Source: Hyphomicrobium sp. | GTDB lineage: Bacteria; Pseudomonadota; Alphaproteobacteria; Rhizobiales; Hyphomicrobiaceae | Direction of reading: 5' to 3' | Assembly: GCA_030609245.1 (NCBI GenBank) | Contig: JAUWCP010000032.1 | Location: 1-15,502 of the forward strand | DNA: 15,502 nucleotides | Shown here: positions 6,989 to 13,266 of the stretch, piece after piece | Layout of the letters: each line of letters begins with the position of its first letter | How positions within the stretch are numbered: position 1 is the stretch's first letter | The notes under the pieces: model-generated | Told to the model about the DNA's origin: nothing | Databases searched by the model: none | What the model saw: the letters and a program-made list of their open reading frames with translations, nothing else | Translations under genes and position numbers: made by a program

Positions 6989-8374
6989 CTAGCTCAACTC
7001 GTGGATCTTGAACTCGAGCCCGCCTTTGGGCGTCAGCGTCACTGTGGCGTTGAGACCGGCAGGATCTTTGCCGACGTACTCAGGCATAAAGCGGCGCAAG
7101 AGTAGCGACAACGCCAACGTGTTCTCAACTTGGCTCATGGCGCCGCCAATGCATGAGCGTTTGCCGCCGCCGAACGGCAGGTAGCTGTATTTCACCTGCT
7201 TCCTGGCCGCTCCCGCCATCCAGCGCTCTGGACGGAACTCTTCAGGCTCATCCCAGAAACTGGGGTTGTGGTGCGCACCGTAGGCGAAAAGCATGATGCG
7301 ATCGCCGCGCTGGATCTTCGTGCCGCCGATTTCATCGTCTTCTGCCGCAACACGGATAAGCCCCCAGATCGGCGGATAGAGCCGCATCGTTTCTTGGACC
7401 ACGGCGCGCGTATAGGCGAGTGCCGAATAATCGCCAGCCGTCGGGTCGCGATCACCGTAAACCTGCTCGCCCTCCTTGCGAATGCGCTCGGCCGTTTCTG
7501 GGTGCCGCGACGCTTCATAGAGCGCCCAAGCAAGTGTCAAGGCCGTCGTTTCGGTACCGGCCCAAAGGTACTGCTTCAACTCGTCGATGGCCTGCTGTTG
7601 ATCGAACTCGGGTATTTCGGGATCAGCGACCGCGGCCTCGATCATTTTGAGCAGAGTACGCTCGCGCGCCTCGCGCGGGTCCGCGGCAATAACCTCAGGT
7701 GGCACGCTTGCCCAGACCTTCATGGCCTTGGCTGCGTCCTGCTCGGTCATCTCGAACACTTCACCCGACTGCTTCTTGAGGCGGATCTCCTTGTGGTTCA
7801 TCACGTCCGTGTAGGTCTTCACGCACTTGAAGACGAAGTGTGGATTGAACGGCATGTCACGGTCGAACAGCGCTTTGCAGATCATGTCAGCGGCGAGCGT
7901 CCAGGTCTGCTCGACCATCTCGACCGTGTCGCCCGACTTGGCCAGTTGCGACCAAATATCCATTTTTGTGCGGATCGCCGTCACGAAGTAGGGGACGTAC
8001 TCGGCGAACATGTCGGGGTGGAACGCCGGCTGCTGTGGCATGCGGATCTTTTGCCAGAGCGCGCCGTCGTTTGTGATCATCGACTTGCCGAAAATCGGCT
8101 TCAACCCGTCGAAATATTTGATGTAGGTGTCGGCCTTGGTGACCAGCACATATTTGAAGTGCTCAGGCTGGGTGAGGATCACCACCCGCTGATTCGCCAT
8201 ATTGATCGGGATGACCGGGCCATAGCGCTCCGCCATCTGCATGAGGATTTGCATTGGATTGTTGATCCCTTCCTTCAAGAGAGGGGTCAACTGGAACCAA
8301 ATGCTGCTTTCCTCACCCAGCCCTTGAGTATGGGCGGGGGTAGGCTCTGTGGCTTGTTTTACCGTCGAGGTCAT
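6989..8374 (-). CDS. Cytochrome P450 monooxygenase (stand-alone)
   Basis: A 461-residue haem-thiolate monooxygenase without a membrane anchor or fused reductase. The I-helix oxygen-activation motif AGTETT is at 272-277, the K-helix ETMR (Glu328, Arg331) follows, then FRPERW (380-385), and the haem-binding loop FGGGKRSCIGG (401-411) with Cys408 as the axial ligand. The N-terminal FQLTPLL and GPVIPINM strands and the WQKIRMPQQPAFHP C-helix (107-120) are in place, so the protein looks intact. The overall style (ETT, PPIW, FGGGKRSC) recalls the CYP4/CYP102-like class that often hydroxylates fatty acids or hydrocarbons; the substrate is not deducible. No ferredoxin or reductase gene lies in the window, so electron partners must be elsewhere. 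GGGAGA at 8382-8387 on the minus strand is a good Shine-Dalgarno seven bases before the ATG. The gene is probably monocistronic. Confidence 0.94.
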   Translation of the reverse strand: MTSTVKQATEPTPAHTQGLGEESSIWFQLTPLLKEGINNPMQILMQMAERYGPVIPINMANQRVVILTQPEHFKYVLVTKADTYIKYFDGLKPIFGKSMITNDGALWQKIRMPQQPAFHPDMFAEYVPYFVTAIRTKMDIWSQLAKSGDTVEMVEQTWTLAADMICKALFDRDMPFNPHFVFKCVKTYTDVMNHKEIRLKKQSGEVFEMTEQDAAKAMKVWASVPPEVIAADPREARERTLLKMIEAAVADPEIPEFDQQQAIDELKQYLWAGTETTALTLAWALYEASRHPETAERIRKEGEQVYGDRDPTAGDYSALAYTRAVVQETMRLYPPIWGLIRVAAEDDEIGGTKIQRGDRIMLFAYGAHHNPSFWDEPEEFRPERWMAGAARKQVKYSYLPFGGGKRSCIGGAMSQVENTLALSLLLRRFMPEYVGKDPAGLNATVTLTPKGGLEFKIHELS

Positions 8375-8431
8375 ACCGTCGTCTCCCGGCGATGAGGCCG
8401 TTTCAACGCTCTTTCTATGCCAAATTCAGCC

Positions 8432-8460
8432 ACTAGAAGGTAAACTTGGGAGTATTCCAA
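8432..8460 (-). promoter_or_regulatory. Candidate promoter of the P450 gene
   Basis: On the minus strand TTGGAA (8455-8460) and TCTAGT (8432-8437) lie 17 bases apart, each four of six matches to sigma-70 boxes, about 58 bases before the P450 start. The rest of the 241-base gap 8375-8615 shows no gene. Confidence 0.25.
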
Positions 8461-8461
8461 G
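8445..8461. promoter_or_regulatory. Imperfect palindrome, possible P450 operator
   Basis: A 17-base near-palindrome with arms CTTGG and CCAAG and a further matching A/T pair inside. It covers the candidate -35 box of the P450 gene, where a repressor would act. A regulator gene is not present nearby, and such a short palindrome can arise by chance. Confidence 0.25.
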
Positions 8462-8615
8462 AATCTGCGGGGTGGTGCCCTGGGCTGAAGTACCCTCGCG
8501 CCCGCAAAATATTGAAAATTTAGTACCATCCGGCGGCGGCAAGTGTCTATGCGACCTACTGTTTCCGCTTCATTTTGGCGCGCAAAAAGGCGATCTTGGT
8601 CAGAGTTCTGGGTAC

Positions 8616-9278
8616 TCAGGCAAGCGGTGGCCAGATGAGGGGGGCTGACGGCTTGGCCGGTGCGGGCGCCCCAAGCACTTGTTCGCCGTCGATGCGCACT
8701 GTCCCAGAAGCAAACAAGGCTAATGCGTGAGGATACAACTCGTGCTCGGCCCCGAGGACACGCGCTGCAAGCGTGTCCACCGTATCGGCCTCCAGAACCG
8801 GGACCGCCGCCTGAGCGATGATGGGGCCGTCGTCCATCTGCGGCCGGACGATGTGCACGGTGCATCCCGTGAGCTTGACGCCAGCGGCAAGTGCGCGTGT
8901 GTGCGTATCAAGCCCTTTGAAGGCCGGCAGCAACGAGGGATGAATGTTGAGCATTCGGTCGCTCCAGCGCTCCACGAAGTCCGCTGTCATCAGCCGCATG
9001 AATCCCGCGCAGGCCACGAGATCGACGTTAAACGACTTGAGTGCAGCATCGAGCTCGGTCTCGAACGCTTCGCGACCAGAAAACGACGTGTGGTCGACGG
9101 CGCGTGTGGATACGCCAGCGGCTTGGGCCTTCTTGAGACCTTCGGCTTCGGGGCGGTTGGAAAGCACGCAAGCAATCTCGGCCGGGTAGTCGTGCGCTTG
9201 GGCCGCCGCGATGAGCGAAACCATGTTGGAGCCCCGGCCCGAGATCAGAATCCCAACGCGCTTTTTCATCGCCGCCAT
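8616..9278 (-). CDS. purN: Phosphoribosylglycinamide formyltransferase
   Basis: A 220-residue cytoplasmic enzyme that transfers a formyl group from 10-formyl-THF to GAR, the third step of purine synthesis. The phosphate-binding loop GILISGRGSN is at 9-18, AGFMRLM at 91-97, and the catalytic segment NIHPSLLPAFKGLDTH at 111-126 gives Asn111 and His113; QMDDGP (147-152) gives Asp149, completing the Asn-His-Asp set known from E. coli PurN. A Pro-rich tail of about 18 residues is slightly longer than in E. coli. It follows purM on the same strand with 96 bases between, so purM-purN is the usual operon. The ATG at 9278 is preceded by a purine-rich AGAAAAGAAG and was preferred over the ATG at 9269, though either is possible. 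Confidence 0.95.
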   Translation of the reverse strand: MAAMKKRVGILISGRGSNMVSLIAAAQAHDYPAEIACVLSNRPEAEGLKKAQAAGVSTRAVDHTSFSGREAFETELDAALKSFNVDLVACAGFMRLMTADFVERWSDRMLNIHPSLLPAFKGLDTHTRALAAGVKLTGCTVHIVRPQMDDGPIIAQAAVPVLEADTVDTLAARVLGAEHELYPHALALFASGTVRIDGEQVLGAPAPAKPSAPLIWPPLA

Positions 9279-9309
9279 CTAACACTTCTTTTCTGGAGGA
9301 CCGCTCCCA

Positions 9310-9360
9310 TCAGATCTTGCCCTTCTCTGCAAGTCTCTTGCTGAACATGCCCGAGAACAT
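9310..9360 (-). CDS. Possible 16-residue mini-ORF between purM and purN
   Basis: In the 96-base purM-purN gap the minus strand can encode a 16-residue peptide starting MFSGMFSKRL and ending in KGKI. It has poor ribosome-binding context at the first ATG and a GGCGGA at a better distance before the second, at 9348. It is basic and amphipathic-looking. It may be nothing more than chance; no conservation can be tested here. Confidence 0.15.
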   Translation of the reverse strand: MFSGMFSKRLAEKGKI

Positions 9361-9374
9361 TCCGCCAAAAAAGG

Positions 9375-10502
9375 TCAGGGGCTATATCTCAGCCCACCCG
9401 AATAGCTGACCGCCCACGCCTCGCCTTGACCCTTGGCTTCGCTCTTGTCTCCGCTAGGCGGGACAATCTCGCCGATCACGAACGCCGATTCACCGGCTTC
9501 GCGCAACGTCGACAGCACTGCGTCGGCTTCAGTATTTGCAACCACGGCGACCATGCCGATGCCGCAGTTGAACGTTCGCAACATCTCCGCATCGTTTAGA
9601 CGTCCCGCCTTGGCCAGCCATCCGAACACGGCAGGCGCAGCAACTAGCGAAAGGTCGATGTGTGCTGCGACCGTGCCGGGCAGTACGCGCGGGAGGTTTT
9701 CTGAAAGGCCGCCGCCGGTAATGTGTGACAGCGCCTTGATGGCGCCATCGGTGCCGCTCGCAGTTTTGATAGCGGCCAGCAGGGGCTTCACGTAGATCCG
9801 CGTCGGCTCAAGAAGCGCTTCAGCGAGTGTCTTGCTGGTATCGAATGGTGCAGATGCGTCCCAGGCGAGTTGCGAATCGGCGACGAGCCGGCGCACCAAT
9901 GAGTAACCGTTCGAATGCACACCAGACGAGGCGAGCCCGATCAGAGTGTCGCCAATTGCCACATCGCTGTGCGGTAAGATCTCCCCGCGCTCCACCGCAC
10001 CCACGGCGAACCCGGCAAGATCGTAATCCTTGTTGGCATACATGCCCGGCATCTCAGCCGTTTCGCCACCAATCAGTGCACATCCTGCGCGCCGGCAGCC
10101 TTCGGCGATTCCGGCGATGACGGAGCGGGCATCTTCAACGTTGAGAGCCCCGCACGCGAAATAGTCGAGGAAGAATAGCGGTTCTGCGCCTTGGACCACG
10201 AGGTCGTTCACGCACATAGCGACGAGGTCAATGCCGATGGTATCGTGGCGTCCCGTCTCAATGGCAATCTTGAGCTTGGTGCCGACGCCGTCGGTCGCCG
10301 ACACCAGGATGGGATCACGAAAGCCGGCCCTCTTCAGATCGAAAAGCGCACCGAATCCGCCGAGATCCGTGTCCGCCCCAGATCGCCGTGTCATCCTGGC
10401 AAGCGGCTTTATTGCCTCGACGAGCCGATTTCCGGCGTCGATATCAACCCCGGCGTCTCGATAGGAGATGGCCGGGTTGCCTTTGGGACCAGGCTCTGTC
10501 AT
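9375..10502 (-). CDS. purM: Phosphoribosylformylglycinamidine cyclo-ligase (AIR synthetase)
   Basis: A 375-residue cytoplasmic enzyme that uses ATP to close FGAM into AIR, the fifth step of purine synthesis. Near the N terminus SYRDAGVDIDAGN (13-25) is the classic PurM opening, followed by GGFGALFDL (48-56) and the SATDGVGTKLK loop (68-78). VNDLVVQGAEPLFFLDYFA (98-116), GGETAEMPGMY (145-155) and SSGVHSNGYSL (192-202) complete the ATP-grasp-unlike PurM fold of the PurM/PurL/SelD superfamily. HITGGGLSENLPR (260-272) is also present. Length is a little over the usual 345-360 because of the ends. AAGG lies four bases before the ATG as a Shine-Dalgarno. The gene is divergent from the DUF2066 gene with 89 bases between starts, which must contain both promoters, and heads the purM-purN operon. 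Confidence 0.97.
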   Translation of the reverse strand: MTEPGPKGNPAISYRDAGVDIDAGNRLVEAIKPLARMTRRSGADTDLGGFGALFDLKRAGFRDPILVSATDGVGTKLKIAIETGRHDTIGIDLVAMCVNDLVVQGAEPLFFLDYFACGALNVEDARSVIAGIAEGCRRAGCALIGGETAEMPGMYANKDYDLAGFAVGAVERGEILPHSDVAIGDTLIGLASSGVHSNGYSLVRRLVADSQLAWDASAPFDTSKTLAEALLEPTRIYVKPLLAAIKTASGTDGAIKALSHITGGGLSENLPRVLPGTVAAHIDLSLVAAPAVFGWLAKAGRLNDAEMLRTFNCGIGMVAVVANTEADAVLSTLREAGESAFVIGEIVPPSGDKSEAKGQGEAWAVSYSGGLRYSP

Positions 10503-10591
10503 TTGACCTTAGAACCCAACTTTTGCCCCCTTTGGCTGCGGGAAATGACGCTCCTAGCAGTTTCGACGCTTGGTCGGCAACTCAGGGCGCG

Positions 10592-11698
10592 ATGTGGAGA
10601 GGTGCCTTGCGGGTAGAGTTAAGAGAAATCTTTGCCACGGTCTTTGCCGTTGCCGCCGCTTTAGCGCTTGCGGGCGCGGCCTCCGCGGCGCGTGGCGAGG
10701 GAGTGTACACGGTCGGCAACTACCCCGTCGATGCGCGCGCCAAGAATGCCGTCGCCGCCAAGAAAAAGGCTTTGGCCGAGGGTCAGAAAGCCGCATTCCG
10801 TTCATTGCTGAAACGCGTCGTCCCCGTCACAGCATACGATCGACTGAAGCGTCTATCGTCGCTCAATTCATCGCGCTTCTTTGAGGGCGTCTCCGTGCGT
10901 TCGGAGCGCAACTCGCGCACACGCTACATTGCCAGCCTAGACTTTTCGTTTCGTCCAGATTCGGTACGCTATGTGCTGCAGCGTGAAGGTATTCCCTTCG
11001 TCGAGGAACAGGCGCCGGAATTGATAGTGATCCCGGTCGTGCGCGACGCCCAGGGGGCGATTGAGACCGGCCGCCCGTCGCGCGTCTGGACCGATACTTG
11101 GAAAGACCTTGACCTGGAGCACACCCTAACGCCCATCGACTTGCAACGTCTGAACCCGCAGATCCATCCCGACTCGTTGAAGATGCTTGACGAGGGACGG
11201 GGCGGCGCGGAGCGTATCCTGGCCGGTGAGTACAAGTCCCCGCGCGTGATCGTTGCGATCGCTGACCTTGAGCCCTCCACAAAACGCATCATCGTGACGC
11301 TGGCCGGCGTGGACGCTGTTGGTCCAATCAATCTCAAGCGCCGCTACCGCGTTTTCGACGGCGACACCGCCTACACAATGGAACTGGCGGCTGTCGTCGG
11401 TCTCGGCGTACTGGAAGGCCGGTGGAAGGCGATTAAGTCGGGTTCGGGAAGCAGTTTCAGTGGCCAGCTTGTCGCTCTTCAGGCTCAGTACACGAGCCTT
11501 GCGGAGTGGAACGAAATGCGCCGGCAGCTATTGGAAATGCCTGGTGTCGTGGACTTGAGGATCGACACTCAGTCTGCCCGCGGCGCCAACCTGTCATTGC
11601 GCTATCCCGGCGGCGCGGAGGAACTCGCCTCAGCCCTCTACAGCCGCGGCCTTACGCTGAAGAGCGCTGGAGGAGGCCTGATCCTTCACTCCCGCTAA
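10592..11698 (+). CDS. DUF2066 domain-containing exported protein
   Basis: A 368-residue protein with an N-terminal signal peptide: basic residues in the first 11, a hydrophobic run at about 13-30, and ASA before a likely cleavage near 32. The region after it (VYTVGNYPVDARAKNAVAAKK, then LKRVVP, YIASLDFSF) fits DUF2066, a family found mainly in proteobacteria and without assigned function. The rest, to the C-terminal GGGLILHS, is a mix of strands and helices with no catalytic motif I recognise. I used the ATG at 10592 because it yields a proper signal peptide and lies outside purM; a longer frame from 10388 would overlap purM on the other strand. The gene is divergent from purM and heads the plus-strand series leading to pgsA, hdaA and ppk, although 152 bases separate it from the next gene. 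Confidence 0.82.
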   Translation: MWRGALRVELREIFATVFAVAAALALAGAASAARGEGVYTVGNYPVDARAKNAVAAKKKALAEGQKAAFRSLLKRVVPVTAYDRLKRLSSLNSSRFFEGVSVRSERNSRTRYIASLDFSFRPDSVRYVLQREGIPFVEEQAPELIVIPVVRDAQGAIETGRPSRVWTDTWKDLDLEHTLTPIDLQRLNPQIHPDSLKMLDEGRGGAERILAGEYKSPRVIVAIADLEPSTKRIIVTLAGVDAVGPINLKRRYRVFDGDTAYTMELAAVVGLGVLEGRWKAIKSGSGSSFSGQLVALQAQYTSLAEWNEMRRQLLEMPGVVDLRIDTQSARGANLSLRYPGGAEELASALYSRGLTLKSAGGGLILHSR

Positions 11699-11749
11699 TG
11701 AAAATGGGGCTGTCGCGGGTTGACTTCGCTCACCTTCCTGAACGAAAGC

Positions 11750-11770
11750 AGGGCGCCGGAGGGGCGCTCT
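11750..11770 (+). other. 8-bp hairpin between DUF2066 and the phosphatidyltransferase gene
   Basis: AGGGCGCC and GGCGCTCT pair over eight positions (one G-U on the plus strand) around a five-base loop. It lies 52 bases after the DUF2066 stop in a 152-base gap. No T-run follows, so it is not a standard intrinsic terminator; it could slow polymerase or protect an mRNA end. Nothing else is visible in the gap apart from the ribosome-binding site of the next gene. Confidence 0.35.
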
Positions 11771-11839
11771 GTGGGCAATGTTGCTCGCTACGGCAGCTAA
11801 AAACCGGTTAATGACGCGCTCAATGAGAGGCAACACACC

Positions 11840-11843
11840 AGGA
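11840..11843 (+). promoter_or_regulatory. Shine-Dalgarno supporting a TTG start
   Basis: AGGA lies seven bases before the TTG at 11851, the only start in frame that keeps the conserved N-terminal NIPNLISLGR. Confidence 0.6.
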
Positions 11844-11850
11844 TCGAGCC

Positions 11851-12405
11851 TTGAATATCCCTAACCTCATCTCGCTGGGTCGCATTATCCTGGTACCTGT
11901 CGTTTTCTGGCTGCTGGTAACCGGAGAGACACAAGCTGCATTCTTCGCTTTCATCGTTGCCGGCATTTCCGACGCAGTGGATGGCTATCTCGCCAAGACG
12001 TTTGGCTGGAAGACGGAGCTTGGTGCCTACCTCGACCCCATCGCAGACAAGCTCCTGATCGTTTGTATCTTTCTGGCCCTTGGCGTCGGTGGAAAGCTGC
12101 CGCTGTGGCTCGTCATTGCGGTGGTCTCGCGCGACATTCTCATCGTCATTGCGATCGTCTTATCTTGGCTATTGAGCAATCCAGTTCGTATCCGCCCGCT
12201 TGCCGTCAGCAAGGCCAATACGGTTTCGCAGATCGTGCTTGCGGGAGTTGTGCTGGCGGACGAGGCCTTCGGGCTGGGCCTCCAGTGGTGGCGTTTTGTG
12301 CTGGTCTGGGTGACGGGCGCTCTGACGCTCTCCTCGCTCGCTGCCTATCTGCATTCATGGCTGCTACATATGTCCGGCTATGAGTCTTCGGACCCTGGCG
12401 GCTAA
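11851..12405 (+). CDS. CDP-alcohol phosphatidyltransferase family protein (PgsA-like)
   Basis: A 184-residue integral inner-membrane enzyme that transfers the phosphatidyl group of CDP-diacylglycerol to an alcohol, releasing CMP. The N-terminal NIPNLISLGRI is typical of phosphatidylglycerophosphate synthases. The family signature appears with all acidic residues: Asp41, Asp44, Gly45, Ala48, Gly58, Asp62 and Asp66, read from SDAVDGYLAK and LGAYLDPIADK. The position often filled by Arg after Ala48 is Lys49, as in many alphaproteobacterial members. Hydrophobic stretches give about five or six membrane helices. Translation starts at TTG. It lies upstream of hdaA by 80 bases. Glycerol 3-phosphate is a plausible acceptor, which would make it PgsA-like, but other acceptors are not excluded and alphaproteobacteria may hold several paralogues, so I give no symbol. 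Confidence 0.9.
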   Translation: MNIPNLISLGRIILVPVVFWLLVTGETQAAFFAFIVAGISDAVDGYLAKTFGWKTELGAYLDPIADKLLIVCIFLALGVGGKLPLWLVIAVVSRDILIVIAIVLSWLLSNPVRIRPLAVSKANTVSQIVLAGVVLADEAFGLGLQWWRFVLVWVTGALTLSSLAAYLHSWLLHMSGYESSDPGG

Positions 12406-12485
12406 AGGCCTTTTTGCCAGCCCGTCGATCAGAGTAATGACGCCGATCAACAAATCGAACCTGAATCAGAGAAACCGTCGTCCCC

Positions 12486-13178
12486 ATGATTGCAGTGCCC
12501 CGCCAGCTCGTTCTCGATCTCGCGCACCGCCAGGCGCTCGGTGCAGAGGATTTTCTGGTGAGCCGCTCTAATTCGGAGGCCGTGGAGCTCATCGATCGCT
12601 GGCCTGACTGGCCGCATCCGGCCTCCATCGTCATTGGAACGCAGGGCTCCGGCAAGACTCACTTGGCACACGTGTGGCAGCTTCGCTCCTCGGCTGGCCT
12701 GATTGCCGCTAGCGCTATCACGGATGCGACCGTGGCGGCGCTTGCCGATGGGGACGCCTTGGTCGTGGAGGATCTCGATCGAGGGATTGCGGAGGAGCAG
12801 GCGCTCTTTCACTTGCTCAATCGTGCGGGCGAGAGCAAGCTTGCGGTCTTGCTGACCTCGCGCGTGGCGCCGGGAGGCCTAGAGTTCGTGATCCCGGACC
12901 TGCGCTCACGGATGCGCGCTCTTCCCTTCGTGGAGGTGCGGCCGCCCGATGAGGCGCTCCTCAAGTCGGTGCTGGTGAAGTTATTCGCCGACCGGCAACT
13001 CACTGTTGAGCCGCCCGTGATCGAATACTTGAGCTTGCGCATGGAGCGGTCCATGGAGGCAGCAAACCGCTTGGTGGACACCATCGATCGGCTAGCGCTC
13101 GCCATGCATCGCAAGGTAACAAAGCCGCTGGCGGCAGAGGCGTTGGCGAGCGCAGGCCCCAGAAACGAGCACGAGTGA
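12486..13178 (+). CDS. hdaA: DnaA regulatory inactivator HdaA
   Basis: A 230-residue AAA+ protein related to DnaA domain III but lacking a DNA-binding domain. Together with the DNA-loaded sliding clamp it promotes ATP hydrolysis by DnaA (RIDA), preventing re-initiation. Near the N terminus QLVLDL (7-12) matches the clamp-binding peptide seen in Hda proteins. Walker A GTQGSGKT is at 51-58 and Walker B ALVVEDLD at 91-98; LLTSR (122-126) is the sensor I region. PDLRSRM (137-143) has Arg142 at the place of the Hda arginine finger (Arg153 in E. coli). The start ATG puts the clamp motif six residues in, as expected; the Shine-Dalgarno is weak. ppk follows, separated by 88 bases from the chosen ATG. 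This hda-ppk order is common in Hyphomicrobiales as I recall. Confidence 0.93.
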   Translation: MIAVPRQLVLDLAHRQALGAEDFLVSRSNSEAVELIDRWPDWPHPASIVIGTQGSGKTHLAHVWQLRSSAGLIAASAITDATVAALADGDALVVEDLDRGIAEEQALFHLLNRAGESKLAVLLTSRVAPGGLEFVIPDLRSRMRALPFVEVRPPDEALLKSVLVKLFADRQLTVEPPVIEYLSLRMERSMEAANRLVDTIDRLALAMHRKVTKPLAAEALASAGPRNEHE

Positions 13179-13256
13179 CGAAAACCTAAGGTCGCCGGGT
13201 TATGTCATGATGTTGTTGTACTTTGTCCCCTGATAGAGCCTGGGGTCAGAGATTGT

Positions 13257-13260
13257 GGAG
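13257..13260 (+). promoter_or_regulatory. Shine-Dalgarno deciding the ppk start
   Basis: GGAG lies six bases before the ATG at 13267. An in-frame GTG at 13255 would overlap this site and would itself lack a ribosome-binding site. Confidence 0.65.
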
Positions 13261-13266
13261 CGAGTG

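Noticed and set aside
6972..6989. Bidirectional terminator at the reductase/P450 junction
   Set aside because: Only a 5-bp GGCGC/GCGCC stem with an eight-base loop and no T-run on either strand; too weak to call.
7268..8395. Long open frame (375 codons) antisense to the P450
   Set aside because: It mirrors the P450 coding sequence in a GC-rich genome, has no domain or plausible start context, and the P450 on the other strand is complete with all motifs.
9301..9377. Frameshifted 3' end of purM
   Set aside because: purM ends with a normal family-like SYSGGLRYSP tail, and the following frame is preceded by its own stop, so no broken extension is indicated.
10388..10591. N-terminal extension of the DUF2066 protein
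   Set aside because: It overlaps purM on the other strand, and the ATG at 10592 gives a proper signal peptide, so the extension is unlikely to be translated.
12400..12420. Intrinsic terminator after the phosphatidyltransferase gene
   Set aside because: There is a run of five T, but only a three-base stem precedes it, so it would not terminate on its own.
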